Shown in pieces: positions 61,292 through 64,000 of a stretch of 64,000 bases of DNA. The translations under genes and the position numbers were made by a program. Every line of letters starts with the position of its first letter. Position 1 is the stretch's first letter. The DNA comes from Nannobrachium achirus (taxonomy: Eukaryota > Chordata > Actinopteri > Myctophiformes > Myctophidae): the NCBI GenBank assembly GCA_963921795.1, contig OY997650.1, positions 18,752,862 through 18,816,861 on the forward strand, written 5' to 3'. A model generated the notes under the pieces. That model was not told the origin of the DNA, did not search any database, and worked only from the letters and a program-made list of their open reading frames with translations.

Positions 61292-62810
61292 ACAAACGTT
61301 CTCGTTTTAAACTTAAACATTCTACTAACATGACAGTGTGATGCTGCCATGTTTCCTCTTGTCAAAACACAAGAGGCCGAATGGCCGAAAAACAAGTCAA
61401 CTGATCTATTTCTGAGTGTGACGGCTGTGACCCTCTTTCATTCTCCTCTCGTCAAAACTCATTGATATCTTGGTAAACAAGTGTTATCATATTACCAATT
61501 ACTATCTCACAAATTACAGTGTGACATTAGTAGTTGCTTTCCAGCAATCTGCACTGACTTTGTTCCGTCAATAAGTAAACAAAATGCCGTCGGCATAGGT
61601 TTCTCCGTTGCTGTTGTGGGCTACTTTAAAAGTTGTGATATTATTTAGTAAAAATAAGAGTTAAATAGCTCTATATTCCCATAGTAATCATTGCTACAGA
61701 GTATTTGTTAAGTAACTGGGGTCTCCCTGTCTCTTCAGCTCTCAGTGATCAGAAATTACATTTTCAGGTCGGGATACCAATTTCATCCAATCGGGAGGAG
61801 AGATAACTCGTACAGGATAAACAAGTGTAATTGGAAATAATGAAATGCTGACAATATTGTACGAGGAATAGTGTACAATTTATGTTGATATGTCAGATGC
61901 GCTCAAACCATCTGCTCAGCAAAGAAGACACAAGTTGTCATCGACTTTGTTTTAAAATGAGCACAAGAACTCTAGTGATGTCTATTCAAGCCAGTAAGGT
62001 AATTGCTGTGTTAGAGTGATGGCAAGTATACTGGTTTCTACGGTGAGAAACTGTATGGTGGACGGCTGGTCTAGACTCTGGACAGCCCTTTCAAAATGTC
62101 ATGACAGCCCTCAATTCTCCATCTGTTGCTGTCACAGTAGCAGCATTATGAACCAATTTTCCCTGTTAAGTGGGAGTGTGGAGGCAGTCCGTTGAGGGCA
62201 CTGTCAATAGGCACTCCCTGTAGCTGTACCACAAGCTCCAAGAACCATTCAGTTTGTTTTGCCTGAGTGCATGTTTATTTATTTCCAGAGCCAGCATAGG
62301 TTCTGTGGTGATCAGGGTAAATACTTCCTTTCAGCCTGACGAAGAGCAGAAAGGCCCCCTGCTTATTATTCCACCGCCGAGCGAAAGGCTGATTGACAAA
62401 ACAGCAGTTTAGAGAAGTTCCTGCTCTCATTATCCCGACACGTCATTGGGACTCGAGGCTCCAATTGTTCCCAGGCACCACCAGCGCTGAGTCATCCGGT
62501 AAACACAACATCCGCAGCAAGGCTCATATTGGCAAGGCCACCGTTTCACACTGTGTCACATTCCTCTTCTCCCTCCCTAAAGACGATGTTACTTAGGGAA
62601 AAATAAATTAATACAATTAATAGTGTATTTTAAATATTGTTGTACCATCAGGTCAAAGTCAGATTGTTCTTTGCTATCAATTGCAAAGTCAACAGTCGTT
62701 AGCAGTTACAAAAAATATGTCATGCTGCATAGAAGCAGAAACGTGAGCTAATGTATAGCAATTACTGTATGTAATTACAGATTGTAACAACGTCACCGTC
62801 TTCAAATTAT
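61292..62810. other. MARCHF5 intron 2 sequence, no gene recognised
   Basis: No further MARCHF5 exon or clear repeat. The family sequence expected next (VVYVLDLADRL) is not encoded here in any frame I could find. Confidence 0.5.
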
Positions 62811-62839
62811 GGCCTACGTCATTAAAAAAAAATATCTTA

Positions 62840-63522
62840 ATCCAAAATTGGGGTCAAACTGATCGATTTAATCAATTATTTAAAAATAATAGATTTGTCA
62901 AAAATACAGTTTTCTTTTATTATTATTATATTTTTATTGTTTTTTGTGTTTTTCTTTTTACATAGTACATAAAGACAAAGACATTCAAATTCACACACGT
63001 CAAATACAGATAATTGCCGATCAGAATGCCTAGCGTTGCAGCAGGTTTTGTGCTCATAGGCTATTTTAGCTATTTATGCAGTTTCACCATTTTACGACGA
63101 GGTATAAATTAGGGCTTAATTGCTTAATTAAATTAATCAAATTCGTCGATTAAAAAAATATTTTAGATTTATTTTTTATTTTTATGTTGATTGTTTGATA
63201 TATTAAAAACACTATTCATCAATATTTTAGTAATCACTTGAATAAGTGCTATAGCTGCACCTTTCCAGTGTCTCCTCTCCAGTACACAACCGTTAATAAC
63301 CAGATGACATTGTACAACCCATCTCCCCATCCATCCATGGCACAGAAAAAACATCAGAGGTCATTATTTGCGACAAAGTCGTAGTTAAGAAGATGTTAGG
63401 AAAGATCTTTTCCCACCAAAAAATGCCATCACCAATAATTGTGATTTATAATACTAATTTCATTAGAATATTAAGCAAAAAATAATCAGGATTATATATT
63501 TTGCCATAATTGTGCAGCCCTA
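62840..63522. mobile_element. hAT-like relic ending TTGTGCAGCCCTAG
   Basis: The right end GCCATAATTGTGCAGCCCTA is the common teleost hAT terminus (TAGGGCTGCACAATT inverted). The left end is degraded (possibly TCGATTTAATCAATTATT). A GAGGTATAAATTAGGGC box lies at 63100-63116, after GGCTATTTTAGC, suggesting a decayed palindromic module. Confidence 0.5.
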
Positions 63523-63874
63523 GTTTGGTCCAAGATATGTTAACTTCAAGTACCTGAGATGTGGAATTCTATTTTCAATGTCTGGCATCAAAGACACCAT
63601 TCTTCACTCCCCCCAATCTGTTACGTCAGAGAGAGAGAGGAGAATGTGCAATTTGAGAGTGGTAGCTGGCTCTTTGACAATGTCAGGGTTCGCAGGAGTT
63701 CTGGCTCGGCAAGTAAACAGGTTGGCGTGTATTTATAGTGACCCGGGCAGTGCTGTCAGTCACCTCACTTGCTATAAGCAGCAGATTCAGTTATGCCTTG
63801 GAAGGTGCCAGTGAGTGAGTGCTGGCATCAGTGATTTGCCCCCTACAAAATTAAGGTCAATTGTATGGTGTCAG

Positions 63875-64000
63875 AAGCAATCCTGATCATGGACGACCTT
63901 CTCCACCCAGCTCACCATCTTTCTCAGCGTGTCCCCTCCGACAGAAGCTACCGGTCTCTGGGAGGCGGGGCAGAGCAGCTTAACCAGAGCTTCCACAAAG
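63875..64000 (+). pseudogene. possible 3' end of a LINE reverse-transcriptase ORF (partial)
   Basis: The frame through the window edge reads ILIMDDLLHPAHHLSQRVPS, then DRSYRSLGGGAEQLNQSFHK. The spacing HP-x-H ... PS-x-R-x-YRSL ... L-x-x-SF resembles the C-terminal tail of fish non-LTR retrotransposon polyproteins, where lines such as HPLHHxFxLLPSGRRYRS ... RLxNSFFPQAVRLLN are common. It is short, several key positions are altered (for example SDR for SGR), and it is cut by the window end. The minus strand is also open here, so a host exon is not excluded. Confidence 0.35.

Noticed and set aside
58021-61395. Similar small frames inside hAT elements A and B (MRSMPLCSGP..., SSERVADATRCELVDLLLS...) as a conserved protein
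   Set aside because: Their likeness is explained by both being copies of one non-coding transposon. The CELVDLLLS part is the translated palindromic module and occurs in unrelated elements too.
59671-64000. Third MARCHF5 exon
   Set aside because: No frame encodes the expected VVYVLDLADRL...GIMVGSIYW sequence before the right edge.

Overview
The window looks like gene-poor nuclear DNA of a ray-finned (teleost) fish. It has multi-exon genes with GT-AG introns, many long (CA)n/(GT)n microsatellites, and dozens of short DNA-transposon relics of the hAT/MITE kind. No bacterial-type gene organisation is present, so most open frames of 60-130 codons are chance or repeat-derived.

Two real protein genes are visible, arranged head to head. 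On the minus strand is the 5' half of CPEB3, an RNA-binding translational regulator. Five coding exons read right to left: 33205-32360, 27335-27182, 16465-16409, 9827-9660 and 7992-7903. They carry residues 1 to about 439, ending inside the first RRM; the rest of RRM1, RRM2 and the zinc-binding domain lie beyond the left edge. On the plus strand is the start of MARCHF5, a mitochondrial RING-CH ubiquitin ligase. Exon 1 (36834-36877) and exon 2 (59468-59670, the whole RING-CH domain) are separated by a 22.6-kb intron, and the membrane-spanning exons lie beyond the right edge. The order and orientation match the CPEB3/MARCHF5 pair known in human. The 3.6 kb between the two start codons holds two sites resembling ZNF143-type promoter elements.

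Everything else is intron or intergenic DNA filled with repeats. Several hAT-type elements can be delimited to the base by terminal inverted repeats and perfect or near-perfect 8-bp target duplications (1886-2352, 23947-24321, 28630-29024, 40689-41537, 57915-58864, 60400-61283). There is also a Mutator-like foldback element with a 9-bp duplication (37877-38540), a 2.4-kb transposon with repeated TGGTGTGAC motifs and a gene remnant (54847-57269), tandem duplications, perfect palindromes and many microsatellites.

The most unusual signal is a palindromic module of about 55-75 bp with arms like GATCTACAAGCTCAC / GTGAGCTTGTAGATC, bounded by AAAATAGC / GCTATTTT. It occurs about 18 times in 64 kb, whole or halved, inside otherwise different transposons. 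About half the copies are followed at a similar distance by a conserved GTATAAAT box. A second finding of note is a pair of opposed copies of one hAT family that bracket MARCHF5 exon 2.
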